Positions 19,169 to 29,007 of a stretch of 64,000 nt of DNA are shown piece after piece. The stretch lies in contig JAIFLU010000033.1 in assembly GCA_020048915.1 (NCBI GenBank), positions 62,001-126,000 of the forward strand, in the 5' to 3' direction. The notes under the pieces were generated by a model, which saw only the letters and a program-made list of their open reading frames with translations, was not told where the DNA came from and searched no databases. Each line of letters opens with the position of its first letter. The stretch's first letter is position 1. The stretch is from Bacteroidota bacterium. GTDB taxonomy: Bacteria > Bacteroidota > Bacteroidia > Bacteroidales > JAAUTT01. The translations under genes were made by a program, and so were the position numbers.

Positions 19169-20653
19169 TTAACTCCAGGTTCTGTCATGTGAGCGCTTTT
19201 CGTTCCATTCTTCAGTTGGGGCAAAAAAGCTTTTATCTTTTGCATGCAAATGTTCTTTTACGACATCTTCATTCAATTCAATCCCCAATCCAGGTGAGTT
19301 TGGGACAGGAGCAAAACCTTTATTAATAATCGGATTGCCATCGGTCATTTTCACCAGACTTTCCCACCAGGGAAGGTCAACTGAGTGATGCTCGAGCGCT
19401 AAAAAATTTTGGGTAGCAGCAGCACAATGAACGCTGGCCATAAACGAAACCGGAGTTCCAGCCTGGTGCATTGCCATTGCAATTCCATGTTCCTCCGCAT
19501 AATCGCCAATCCGTTTGGTTTCGAGAAGCCCACCCGAAGATGCCAAATCTGGATGAATAATGTCAACTGCATGGGTATCAATCAGCGGTTTAAAATATTG
19601 CAACAGATAAATATCTTCTCCGGTAGTCGTAGGAGTTTCCAAGGCATCGGTAATTGTTTTCCATTGTTCGGTATAGTCCCAGGGAACCATGTCTTCGAGC
19701 CAGGCCAGCCTGAATTTTTCAATGGCTTTACCCAGGCGAATGCAATTATTTAAATCAAAATGTCCGTAATGATCTGTTGAAATCGGAATATCCCAACCAA
19801 TATGCTCACGGGTATGTTCGGCAATTTTAACCAGTTCTTCCAATCCTTTATCTGTTATTTGTATTTGGGTAAATGGGTGTTTGGTGTTTCCATAACCCAT
19901 ATATTGGCGAAGGTCATACTGTCCGGTTGCACCATCCCAGAATTCATGATTCACTAAAGCACCCGGAATATTCTTCAGTTCATTGATGGAAAGATCCATT
20001 TTCAGCCAGGTGTATCCCTGATCCTCAATTCGATATTTGATTTTTGCGGTTTGATCCTCATGTGATTTACCTTCCGGAGTATCAGCATATAACCGGATAC
20101 TATCGCGGTATCTTCCTCCCAATAACTGCCAGGCCGGAACTCCATAAGCTTTGCCGACAATGTCCCAAAGCGCCATTTCAACAGCACAAACTCCACCAGC
20201 CTGACGTGCCTGTCCGCCAAATTGTTTTATGATTTTAAAAATCATCTCCACATTACATGGATTAAGCCCCAGAATGCGGCTTTTAAGCATCAGAGCATAT
20301 CGGACATCGGCGCCATCGCGTACCTCGCCCAATCCTGAAATTCCTTGATTTGTATCAATTCGAATAATAGCCGTTTGTCCCAAAACTCCAGTCAGTGCAT
20401 AACGCATGTCGGTTATTTTTAAATCCGATGGACTGGAAGCTCTCGAAACGCCTGCTGTTGTTTGTGCAATTGTATCTTCAATCGGCAATCCAAGCAATCC
20501 GCCAATTGCGATACCTCCCAGAGCTGTTTTTTTGAGAAAATTACGCCGGTTATTGCTTGTTGCCGGGTTTTCAATTTCAGCCATAACAGCTTCTTTTTGA
20601 GCCGATTCGCGTTCTTTGTTTTGTGCAGCAATTTGCTGTATTATACCTTTCAT
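19169..20653 (-). CDS. Tat-type exported enolase-superfamily (MR/MLE-like) sugar-acid dehydratase
   Basis: 494 aa; NNRRNFLKKTALGGIAIGGLLG leader; TWLKMDL, STDHYG, WLEDMVP, TTGEDIY, HPDLASSGGLLETKRIG, AMHQAGTP motifs. Confidence 0.85.
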   Translation of the reverse strand: MKGIIQQIAAQNKERESAQKEAVMAEIENPATSNNRRNFLKKTALGGIAIGGLLGLPIEDTIAQTTAGVSRASSPSDLKITDMRYALTGVLGQTAIIRIDTNQGISGLGEVRDGADVRYALMLKSRILGLNPCNVEMIFKIIKQFGGQARQAGGVCAVEMALWDIVGKAYGVPAWQLLGGRYRDSIRLYADTPEGKSHEDQTAKIKYRIEDQGYTWLKMDLSINELKNIPGALVNHEFWDGATGQYDLRQYMGYGNTKHPFTQIQITDKGLEELVKIAEHTREHIGWDIPISTDHYGHFDLNNCIRLGKAIEKFRLAWLEDMVPWDYTEQWKTITDALETPTTTGEDIYLLQYFKPLIDTHAVDIIHPDLASSGGLLETKRIGDYAEEHGIAMAMHQAGTPVSFMASVHCAAATQNFLALEHHSVDLPWWESLVKMTDGNPIINKGFAPVPNSPGLGIELNEDVVKEHLHAKDKSFFAPTEEWNEKRSHDRTWS

Positions 20654-20695
20654 TTTATCTGATTATTTTTTTTCAGTACTAAATACTCAATGCCC

Positions 20696-21628
20696 TTAAT
20701 AATTTCTTTCTTTCATGTAATCATCCAGTTCCTTTTTCGACATCGGCAATTTTCCCGGATAATTATTCAGCCAGTTCAGAAAATCCTTTTTGATTTCATC
20801 GCTCCATTCACTATCGATTTCGCCTGCCAGGTATTTCTTTTCCTTCAGCCGCAAATGTCCGAATTCGTCGCGAAGCGCTGTTACTTCTGAAGTCAATACC
20901 AAATCCTCTACCAAATAAGCCGGAATAAAAATCACACCGTATTTATTTGCAAGAACGGCATCGCCAGGTAACACAATAGCCCTTCCAACCCGTATTGGCG
21001 CATTAATTGAAGTCAGCATCATTTGCTGAATGTAGGAAGGATCCGCTCCTTTGATCCAGCCATTAAAACCTTTAATTTCGGAAAGGCCTTCCTGATCGCG
21101 AACGGAGCCGTAAAAGATTACCCCTCTTTGCGATTTGGCATAAATTGAATTGCCCAGGTTATCGCCAATGAGGGTGCCATCAGCAATTTTTCCATAGCTA
21201 TCAGCTACATAAACATCACCTTCAGTCAAAATATCAATTGGCCATGAATTTGTTCCGCCCTTTTGTGCCCGTCCCTCAATCTTGCCCTGCTCTTTGAGCT
21301 GTTTCTCAAAATCGGGCCTGAGCGGCATATATTGGGCAGTCACTACCCGGCCAGTCATTGATTCGCAGGGGTTGATAATTGTCCAGTCGCCCTCGAACTG
21401 GTTTTGGAAACCTTTGTTTCGCAATACTCCCCATGCTTCTTCGATAGAGATATTCTTTAATCTTTCCAGAATTGCATCCGGCACTTTTGGCCTTCCATCG
21501 GCAAAACGCACTCCTTTCCACTCTGAAGTTAATGCTTTAATGTATTCGGGCGATGAACCTACGCGCTGAGCATAAGTAAAAAGGCAAACGAAGAGTAAGG
21601 TTGCCATCAATAATATTTTCCTGTTCAT
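20696..21628 (-). CDS. Exported RraA-like (HMG aldolase-type fold) protein
   Basis: 310 aa; signal MNRKILLMATLLFVCLFTYAQ; GDNLGNSIYAKSQRGVIFYGSVRDQEG and GDAVLANKYGVIFIP motifs. Confidence 0.8.
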   Translation of the reverse strand: MNRKILLMATLLFVCLFTYAQRVGSSPEYIKALTSEWKGVRFADGRPKVPDAILERLKNISIEEAWGVLRNKGFQNQFEGDWTIINPCESMTGRVVTAQYMPLRPDFEKQLKEQGKIEGRAQKGGTNSWPIDILTEGDVYVADSYGKIADGTLIGDNLGNSIYAKSQRGVIFYGSVRDQEGLSEIKGFNGWIKGADPSYIQQMMLTSINAPIRVGRAIVLPGDAVLANKYGVIFIPAYLVEDLVLTSEVTALRDEFGHLRLKEKKYLAGEIDSEWSDEIKKDFLNWLNNYPGKLPMSKKELDDYMKERNY

Positions 21629-21690
21629 GTCTTTTTGGTTATTTGTAAATATTGACTTTCACTTTCAGAACGGATTTTTAAACAATATTT

Positions 21691-21734
21691 AAAAAAGTAT
21701 CCGCATTGATGGATTAAACTTCCTGCGGATACTT
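21691..21734 (-). terminator. Rho-independent terminator between susD and the RraA-like gene
   Basis: Perfect 11-bp stem AAGTATCCGCA / TGCGGATACTT, followed on the minus strand by a T tract (CTTTTTTAAAT). Confidence 0.8.
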
Positions 21735-21765
21735 ATTAATATCAGTGTTAAAGTACATTAAAGTA

Positions 21766-23400
21766 CTAGTTCACATCCCACCAGCAGCGTTTGGCAATTT
21801 CAGTTTCTCTTGAAACTGCTGCATCAAGACCTATTGCTGTAAGAGCACTTGTCAGATTCTCGAGGTTATTTGAACGCTCATTTTCGACGTAAGCATATCT
21901 AACCGGCATGCTTGCACTTGCTGAATTACTTGGTAAAACAAGATTCATCCTGCGTACATTAAACCAGGATTCAACAGGATTAAGGTACAATGAGACCCAC
22001 ATTTCTTCAGCGAGTCTTTGTTTTGCTGCTGCACCAGTTCCCAGAGGGGTGGCAGTGATGAATGCAGAAATTTCGTCTGCTGTTATTTTTTGAGTAGCAA
22101 GAAGGCCTGCAAATCCACTCAGATATGTCATACTGGTTGAAATTCCTGCTGAATATGCCGCATCCGCTGTAGTACCAGTGGCCCACCCTTTTAAAGTAGC
22201 TTCGGCAATCAGAAAATTCATTTCAGAAGCATTGAGAATGCATAATGGCTGATCCATCGTGAAGAGGAATGGATTTGGACTTGTATAAGTCTGATGATAG
22301 GCAGCCAGAGAAGAAGCAGGGTTGGCATTGGTTCCATGAGTCATTCCTTTAGCTGTTGTTACATCATAATTCCATTTGGTAACATCTCTCCAGTATGACT
22401 GCATATTTGATGCAGTTACTGCAGTAATATCGGGGTTAAGACGACCACCAAAAATCACTTTCTGCCGTGGATCGGCTTTTGATTTCAGGAAATCAACAAA
22501 ATACTCACCAAGTTTCATATAACGTTCAGGATCACCTGAGGGGGAACCTTCAAAAAACGAGCTGAATGGACTTTTCTCACTATTGATTGTCCCATCTTTT
22601 GTTTTAAGCACCCAGTTGTCATCGTTATTTGTAATAACACCACCGGCTATTGCTTTCTCGGTGTATGTTTTTGCCATTGCAGCATCTGCATCAGATGCAC
22701 GCATCGCGATGCGGAGCATAAGTGAATAGGCAAATTTTTTCCATTTTATTATGTCGCCATTATAAACAATATCGCGTGCCCTCGCTGCAGTTGAGTTCCC
22801 TTTCCAGTTATAAGGCACCAATGCAGCAGCAGTACTCAAAGCCTGAGCTTCAGCATCCAGTGTTTCAAGCATATATTTGTAAATATCCTCTTGCTTGTCA
22901 TATTTAGGCTTCTTAACATCGCTGATATAAGCAAGGCAGGCTTCTTTTACCGGCACATCACCATAAAAATCGGTGAGGCGCTGAATAACAGCTACTTTCA
23001 TAATCCTGGTCATAGCGAGATTATTTACCTGATTAGGAGTATTGAGTTTAACCAGATAATCCTCAAGAGCAACTGCCATCTTTAGTGTACCGTTATAAAC
23101 ACCCCATTGTGCATCATTAAGTCCCTGGTCGAATTGATAAAGTCCACCCATGAGCATGAGATTTGAATAGGTGGCATAGTACTTAACATACCCCCCCTCA
23201 ACTCTTACAGCATTGGCGCCTGTAGCTCCCCGACCATGGTTGATCAGTAGGTTTGTGAACATCATTGACATATCGGAGTTTTCGGGAGTCAGCAAATATT
23301 TTGGATCATCCAGCTCCATTAGCCCATCGGTATCGCATGCATAGCTGCCTAGCAGGATCAAAACAGCCACAGCAAATATTTTGAATTTATTGTTTTTCAT
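21766..23400 (-). CDS. susD-like: SusD/RagB-like outer-membrane lipoprotein (SusD-like_2 type)
   Basis: 544 aa; LLGSYACDTDGLMELDDPKYLLTPE lipobox; MNFLIAEATLKGW, RLAEEMWVSLYLNPVESWFNVRRM. Confidence 0.88.
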   Translation of the reverse strand: MKNNKFKIFAVAVLILLGSYACDTDGLMELDDPKYLLTPENSDMSMMFTNLLINHGRGATGANAVRVEGGYVKYYATYSNLMLMGGLYQFDQGLNDAQWGVYNGTLKMAVALEDYLVKLNTPNQVNNLAMTRIMKVAVIQRLTDFYGDVPVKEACLAYISDVKKPKYDKQEDIYKYMLETLDAEAQALSTAAALVPYNWKGNSTAARARDIVYNGDIIKWKKFAYSLMLRIAMRASDADAAMAKTYTEKAIAGGVITNNDDNWVLKTKDGTINSEKSPFSSFFEGSPSGDPERYMKLGEYFVDFLKSKADPRQKVIFGGRLNPDITAVTASNMQSYWRDVTKWNYDVTTAKGMTHGTNANPASSLAAYHQTYTSPNPFLFTMDQPLCILNASEMNFLIAEATLKGWATGTTADAAYSAGISTSMTYLSGFAGLLATQKITADEISAFITATPLGTGAAAKQRLAEEMWVSLYLNPVESWFNVRRMNLVLPSNSASASMPVRYAYVENERSNNLENLTSALTAIGLDAAVSRETEIAKRCWWDVN

Positions 23401-23411
23401 AGTAATTCATT

Positions 23412-26400
23412 TTAGAAATTAATGCTGAGATTCAATGTAAATGAACGTGACGAAGGCAATACACGGTTGTTAATACCGGTAGCACCTCCTGTTGAAGGAT
23501 CCCCATTCGGAAGTTTGTTGTATATATCAAAGAGGTTACGGGCCACAACCGATACATTAACTAACTGTACAGGAAGTGTTTTAAGAACCGATTTTGGAAT
23601 TGTATAACCAATTGACAACTGACGGAACTTTGCATAAGAAGCATCAAAAACAACCATTTCAGAAACTCGTTTCACATAACCTTCACGATAATAATTTTCG
23701 AAGTGTTTTACGTGGTAGGGTATTTCATTTCCTGCAACAACAACATTATTGGGAAGATTTGCTGCAGGATTTGCATTAATTGTATATCCGGGAGCTGTTT
23801 TAATATCAGCATATACCGGAGCTGTTGCTGTTCCTGTATTATATACCCCCTCAAGAAATAAACCACCATCCCGTCCTGGTAAAGTTTGAATACTCTGGCC
23901 ACGTTCAACCATTTCCTGTTCTCCCTCAAAGGCAACTTTTGCACCCCACTTACCATCAATCATAGCTGACAGGCTAATTCCTTTCCATGTAATTGTTGAG
24001 GCAAAGCTAGCTCCATTTGGGTTTACCCCATACCCGAGAAGTGTCTTCTGCGCATCACGTGCCGGTCTCCAAGACTGATGAGTCTGGCCTCCATAATTGA
24101 AGGTCCATCTTTCCCAAACAGGTTGTCCGTTTTCCTTTTTTTGTGTGTACCCAAAAATTGCGTATGGCCTTGAACCAACAATCTGTTTTACATCTATCCC
24201 ACCACCTATGCCTGTGGAGCCGGCACCAACCTCTGAAACGCCCCCGAGATCAAGTATCTCTCCATCATTATGTGAGTATGCAAGATTCATTTCCCAGTTG
24301 ATTTTTCCTGTAACAGGTACAAGGGTCAACATTAATTCATGACCTTTATTCGAAATTGCACCAAGGTTTACAGTTGCACTTCCATAGCCTGAAGTGGAAG
24401 GTAGAGTAACACCAACTATATCATTTGTTGTTTTCTTATCATAGTATGAATAATCAATACCGATCCTGTTTTTGAAAAATCTGAGGTCAACTCCTGCTTC
24501 ATATTCACTTGTCTGATAAGGTAGCAGGTTTGGATTAGAAATATTTCCGGGTAAATTGAGAAGAGGAGTCCCCATATACCCGATAGCATCAAAACTATAT
24601 CCTATTTTAGTCGCATACGAACTCGACCCACCACCAACTTCAGCATAGGATGCCCTTAATTTCCCAAAGGAAACCCATTCTGGTAAAGCAAACTGGTTAG
24701 AGAATATATAGCTTACCCCTACACTTGGATAAAATATGCTGTTATTTGCAGGAGCAAGAGTGGAGAACCAGTCATTACGACCTGTGGCTGTTAAATATAC
24801 AAGGTCCTTGTAAGAAACCTCAGCACTTCCATAAAGAGAATTGATTCCCGACTGACTAAAACCAACGCTTGAATAGAGCTGTCCTGCATTTGTAACTACG
24901 TGATAGAAAGGAATTAATAAGGCATCTCCCCTGATTCCGTCACTATTGTATTTGCTGCGCGTGGAGCTTCCTCCGCCCATGGCATTAACATTAAAATCAC
25001 CAAATGTTTTATTGAATACAAGTGAGTAGTCCATGTTAATCTGAGTATCTATTGTTGTATATTCTTCAACTGATCCTGTTCCTGCCACATTACCTCTGAG
25101 GAAACCATATGCATCAATGTTTGTAACTTTGGTATTATTCGATTCGATACCAGCACGTCCGGCAATAAACAACCAAGGTGTAATGTCATATTTTATGCTT
25201 CCTGATGCCGAGATACGATCTCTCTGGTCATTCTCTGAGTCCTGGTAGGCCGACCAGTAAGGATTCTGATAGTAGTCGTTTGTACTAAAAGGTAACATCC
25301 AACCATCAGGTTTTGCACCCCATTTCGCAGTCTCACCTTTGAGCCAGTTGATATCCCATGATGTTGGAATAAGGGACAAAATCTGCATATAGCGTCCCGG
25401 ATTAGGTCTGTTTTTACTATTTGAAGTTGAATAGCTTAACCTTGCGTCGACAGTGATTTTATTCCCGAATTTACTATTTGCGTTAAGATTCACTGTCTGA
25501 CGGTTCATATTTGAATTTGGAATTGGTGAAGTGTTGCGCATGTCGGAAATCGATAAGCGGAATTTTTGCGTATCGCTACCTCCGGTGAAAGAAAAGTCGT
25601 TAGTCATTGTTGAACCTGTGCGCATAAAAGCATCCCAGTGATCTTCTTTATAACTATAAATGAGCGGTTTGGTTTGATCATCATTCCAGAAAATTCCGAG
25701 ATCCCGACCGTCATATCTTGGCCCCCAGTTCCTGTGAACTTCCTGATTCCATGTAGTCTGATAAACATCGCTGTTATCGCCATTTGATCCAGGATTTCCA
25801 TATAGTTTTTGGCGTCCTTCGAAAGGATTTATATAGTTTTCAATTGCAAAACTTCCATTGTAGGAAATTCCAATTCCCGATTGTTTTGAACCACTTTTTG
25901 TAGTAATTATAATAACACCGTTAGACGCACGCGATCCATAAAGCGCTGTGGCTGCAGCTCCTTTGAGCACACTCATAGATTCGATATCGTTAGGGTTGAT
26001 TGTTGTAAGAGCGTCTCCAAGGTCGCGTCCGCCTATACTTGATGAGGCGCGGGTAATAGGAACTCCGTCAATTACGTATAACGGATTGTTATCCCGGCTA
26101 ATAGAAGTATTTCCACGAATTATAACTCTTGATGATCCGGCCGCTCCTGTTCCCGAAACGTTTATGTCGACCCCTGCAATTTTACCCTGAAGTGAATTCA
26201 TAATGTTAATATCCGGGGCTTTACCGAATTCATCCCCTTTTATTTCAGTTGCTGAGTAACTCAATGCCTTGGTCTGTCTTTTAATTCCAAGAGCAGTTAC
26301 AACTACTTCTTCAAGACTTTTAATATCCAAAACCAGTTTAACATCAATTGTGGTTTGGTTATCAATAGTTATTTTTTCAGTTAAATAACCGATAAAAGAA

Positions 26401-26945
26401 AACACTAAAACCGCGTGGCTGGCAGAAAATTCAATGGAGTACCGGCCTTCTGAGTCGCTAACCGTTCCAAGGGTAGTACCCTCCACTGTTATGTTTACCC
26501 CGCTAATGGCCTCACCGGTTGAAATATCAGTCACCATTCCGGTTATTTTGCGTTGTTGATTTGTATAGCTTGTATCAAAATCCTTTGGAACTATAAGAAT
26601 TAGCTTATCTTGGACTATATATCCAAGGTTTCGCGAGGCTAATACTTTGTTAAGAATTTCATGAATTGAAGCATTATGGAAATTGCCATCAACTGTCAAT
26701 GAACTTTGAGCTAATTCATTTTTGTAGAAAAATGAAAAGTCAGAATTTTCCTCAATTCTTTGAAATACCTTGTCCAGTGTTTCATTTTCAAATTTTATAT
26801 CCAGCTTTGTATTCTGAGAATACGTATTGGCTGTAACCTGAAAAAGAGAAGCAATTGTTAGGATAATAGTTAGTTTCATAATTATAAATGTTTTTGAAAG
26901 TGCATAGTTTATCCTATGCCGTTGCAACAAAGCATTTTTTTTCAT
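23412..26945 (-). CDS. susC-like: SusC/RagA-like TonB-dependent receptor with N-terminal STN domain
   Basis: 1177 aa; STN (LDIKFENETLDKVFQRIEENS...), carboxypeptidase-like ITGMVTDISTGEAISGVNI, plug NNPLYVIDGVPI, SMSVLKGAAATALYGSRASNGVIIITTK. Confidence 0.95.
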   Translation of the reverse strand: MKKNALLQRHRINYALSKTFIIMKLTIILTIASLFQVTANTYSQNTKLDIKFENETLDKVFQRIEENSDFSFFYKNELAQSSLTVDGNFHNASIHEILNKVLASRNLGYIVQDKLILIVPKDFDTSYTNQQRKITGMVTDISTGEAISGVNITVEGTTLGTVSDSEGRYSIEFSASHAVLVFSFIGYLTEKITIDNQTTIDVKLVLDIKSLEEVVVTALGIKRQTKALSYSATEIKGDEFGKAPDINIMNSLQGKIAGVDINVSGTGAAGSSRVIIRGNTSISRDNNPLYVIDGVPITRASSSIGGRDLGDALTTINPNDIESMSVLKGAAATALYGSRASNGVIIITTKSGSKQSGIGISYNGSFAIENYINPFEGRQKLYGNPGSNGDNSDVYQTTWNQEVHRNWGPRYDGRDLGIFWNDDQTKPLIYSYKEDHWDAFMRTGSTMTNDFSFTGGSDTQKFRLSISDMRNTSPIPNSNMNRQTVNLNANSKFGNKITVDARLSYSTSNSKNRPNPGRYMQILSLIPTSWDINWLKGETAKWGAKPDGWMLPFSTNDYYQNPYWSAYQDSENDQRDRISASGSIKYDITPWLFIAGRAGIESNNTKVTNIDAYGFLRGNVAGTGSVEEYTTIDTQINMDYSLVFNKTFGDFNVNAMGGGSSTRSKYNSDGIRGDALLIPFYHVVTNAGQLYSSVGFSQSGINSLYGSAEVSYKDLVYLTATGRNDWFSTLAPANNSIFYPSVGVSYIFSNQFALPEWVSFGKLRASYAEVGGGSSSYATKIGYSFDAIGYMGTPLLNLPGNISNPNLLPYQTSEYEAGVDLRFFKNRIGIDYSYYDKKTTNDIVGVTLPSTSGYGSATVNLGAISNKGHELMLTLVPVTGKINWEMNLAYSHNDGEILDLGGVSEVGAGSTGIGGGIDVKQIVGSRPYAIFGYTQKKENGQPVWERWTFNYGGQTHQSWRPARDAQKTLLGYGVNPNGASFASTITWKGISLSAMIDGKWGAKVAFEGEQEMVERGQSIQTLPGRDGGLFLEGVYNTGTATAPVYADIKTAPGYTINANPAANLPNNVVVAGNEIPYHVKHFENYYREGYVKRVSEMVVFDASYAKFRQLSIGYTIPKSVLKTLPVQLVNVSVVARNLFDIYNKLPNGDPSTGGATGINNRVLPSSRSFTLNLSINF

Positions 26946-26958
26946 AGTTTTACTTTGA

Positions 26959-27023
26959 TTTAAGTTTCGTATTTAGATCATTTTTTCTAACATCAGATGG
27001 GATGCCGCCCATCTGGTGTTTTT
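26959..27023 (+). ncRNA. Candidate antisense sRNA opposite the 5' leader of susC (DonS-like), ending in an intrinsic terminator
   Basis: Plus-strand terminator AACATCAGATGGG-ATGCCG-CCCATCTGGTGTT with five T's (26989-27023), between fecR and susC and oriented opposite to both; 5' end estimated from a weak promoter-like TAGTTTTA at 26945-26952. Confidence 0.45.
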
Positions 27024-27996
27024 ACTTAACCGTAATAGTAATTTTACGTAGATTAGTTCTTTTGTAATTTATTGGCATATAGATCTTTATAGCATCCAGT
27101 ACCTGCCAAATTGTTTCTTCGTTTTTGAATGTTCCTGTGAAATTCACCTCCTTTCCAGTTTTATTTTCTATTGTGATATCCAGATCGTACCAGTTTTCCA
27201 GTCTTTTAATTAATTCAGTTAAAGGAATGTTTTTAAAAGTAAAATTATTCTCTACCCATCCTATAGAAAGAGAAGAGGTTACATTTTTTGTTTCCATTTC
27301 TTTTCCAGTTAAAACAAGCATTTGTTCAGGTTTTAAAATCCTTTGTAAACCAGATGAATTTACTTTAACACTCCCTTCAATCAATGTTATTTCATTTCGT
27401 CCAAATTCCTTGTAAGCCATCACATTGAATTTTGTGCCTAAAACGGTAACATTGCAATCCTTAGTTTTTACTATGAAAGGCGTTTTTTCCGAATGCGCTA
27501 CCTCAAAATACGCTTCGCCTGTAAGCTCAACCTTACGCTCTTTATCTTCAAACAAATGATAAACAAGCTTCGAATTGGCATTTAGCCATATTTTCGACCC
27601 ATCGGGCAAAGTTACAGTGGACTTTTTCCCCCGCGGAGTTTCAAATACCAGCGTTTTTTGTGTATTGTTTCTTTTCGAAAAGTTAGTTGTTAATAAAACT
27701 CCAAGGTATAGGCCGATGAGAAATAATGCAGCTATTGAAGCTGCTTTTATCCAGATATTCCCTATTCTTTGGGTAGTTATTCTTTTTATGTTTATTTTAT
27801 ATTGTAAGCTATTCCAGTTGCGGTTAACCAGTTCACTCATTTCCGGATCTTGGTTCCAATTGCGCTTTTCTTCTTCAAATATTTTTCTATTTTCCTCTTT
27901 TTTTAAGAAATCCAATAGGTACTCATATTCTCCTTCAACAAGCTTTCCTTTAAAGTACCTTCGAATAATTTCAATATTTTCCCGTTGTTCCATCAA
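27022..27996 (-). CDS. FecR-family anti-sigma factor
   Basis: 324 aa; RGKKSTVTLPDGSKIWLNANSKLVY, GEAYFEVAHSEKTPFIVKTKDCNVTVLGTKFNV; C-terminal FTGTFKNE. Confidence 0.93.
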   Translation of the reverse strand: MMEQRENIEIIRRYFKGKLVEGEYEYLLDFLKKEENRKIFEEEKRNWNQDPEMSELVNRNWNSLQYKINIKRITTQRIGNIWIKAASIAALFLIGLYLGVLLTTNFSKRNNTQKTLVFETPRGKKSTVTLPDGSKIWLNANSKLVYHLFEDKERKVELTGEAYFEVAHSEKTPFIVKTKDCNVTVLGTKFNVMAYKEFGRNEITLIEGSVKVNSSGLQRILKPEQMLVLTGKEMETKNVTSSLSIGWVENNFTFKNIPLTELIKRLENWYDLDITIENKTGKEVNFTGTFKNEETIWQVLDAIKIYMPINYKRTNLRKITITVK

Positions 27997-28119
27997 TATT
28001 AGTTCTTTATTACAATAACTGATTATTGGTCATTATACCCATCATCGAAAAGATGAAAAGTTAAAAAAATCACTATTGTCCAGTAAAAAATATTTATAAG
28101 AATTAATGAATAGATTTAC

Positions 28120-28290
28120 CTTTGGTGAGATTGCTACGCTAAGTTCTCATTACATTCGAAATAGCAATGAAGTTTTTAGGTTAGGGGAGGGGGGCTAGTG
28201 GGCGGCTTTGCCGCCCACTAGCCCACCTCCATTTTTAAGTCCTATAAAAGCCTTGTCATTTCGACCGCAGGGAGAAATCTACTATTTTAA
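28120..28290. repeat. Nested inverted-repeat element between sigma factor and FecR genes
   Basis: Perfect 15-bp hairpin GGGCTAGTGGGCGGC-TTT-GCCGCCCACTAGCCC (28192-28224), flanked by imperfect inverted arms (gagattgctacgct...ttcgaaatagcaatga / gtcatttcgaccgcagggagaaatct). Confidence 0.7.
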
Positions 28291-28395
28291 CCGGACACCA
28301 ATGAAAAAAATCTATATTAAATAAAGTGTTGTATTATAATAATTATACAGGAAATATATTTCGAGACTAACTTAGGGCAGGTATTTATATCAGTT

Positions 28396-29007
28396 CTACA
28401 GATTTTTTAGAACAAGTATAACGATAGCAATTGGAAACTCATCTGAAAATCCCTGTCTGAAAGAGAACAGCGCTCTTTTCAGATGCCTTTCAACATTCTT
28501 GATATTGATATGAAGTTTTTCAGCAATTTCTTTGTTCTTCATTCCATTTACCCGGCTTAGTAAAAATACTTCACGACAACGATCGGGCAAATGACGGATG
28601 ACGTTATTGATCTTTAATTTTAATTCTTTTTCAATTAACAAATATGGTTCGTCACCAACGAAATCTATTCTGTATAGCTCCTCGTATTTGTTAGAAATTT
28701 CATATTCCTGTAACCTTGAATTTATAATCCTGATATGCTTAATATAGTCAATGCACCTGTTGCGAACCAGCCGAAACAAATAAGCTTCAATATTTATACT
28801 TTCAATCTTTTCTTTTATTTCCCAAATCTTCAGAAATACATCCTGGACTATGTCCTGGGATATCCCACCGTCCTGAATAATTTTTCTTGCAAAATCATTT
28901 AATCGGGGGAAATATATTGCAAAAAGCTGTTCAAGCGCTTTCTGATCTCCTTCTCTGATCCTGTCAAAGAGTTCATCTGCGATATCGTTTTTTACAAAAT
29001 CTCGCAT
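28396..29007 (-). CDS. ECF-type RNA polymerase sigma-70 factor
   Basis: 203 aa; DIVQDVFLKIWE, YLFRLVRNRCIDYIKH, LPDRCREVFLLSRVNGMKNKEIAEKLHINIKNVERHLKRAL. Confidence 0.95.
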   Translation of the reverse strand: MRDFVKNDIADELFDRIREGDQKALEQLFAIYFPRLNDFARKIIQDGGISQDIVQDVFLKIWEIKEKIESINIEAYLFRLVRNRCIDYIKHIRIINSRLQEYEISNKYEELYRIDFVGDEPYLLIEKELKLKINNVIRHLPDRCREVFLLSRVNGMKNKEIAEKLHINIKNVERHLKRALFSFRQGFSDEFPIAIVILVLKNL

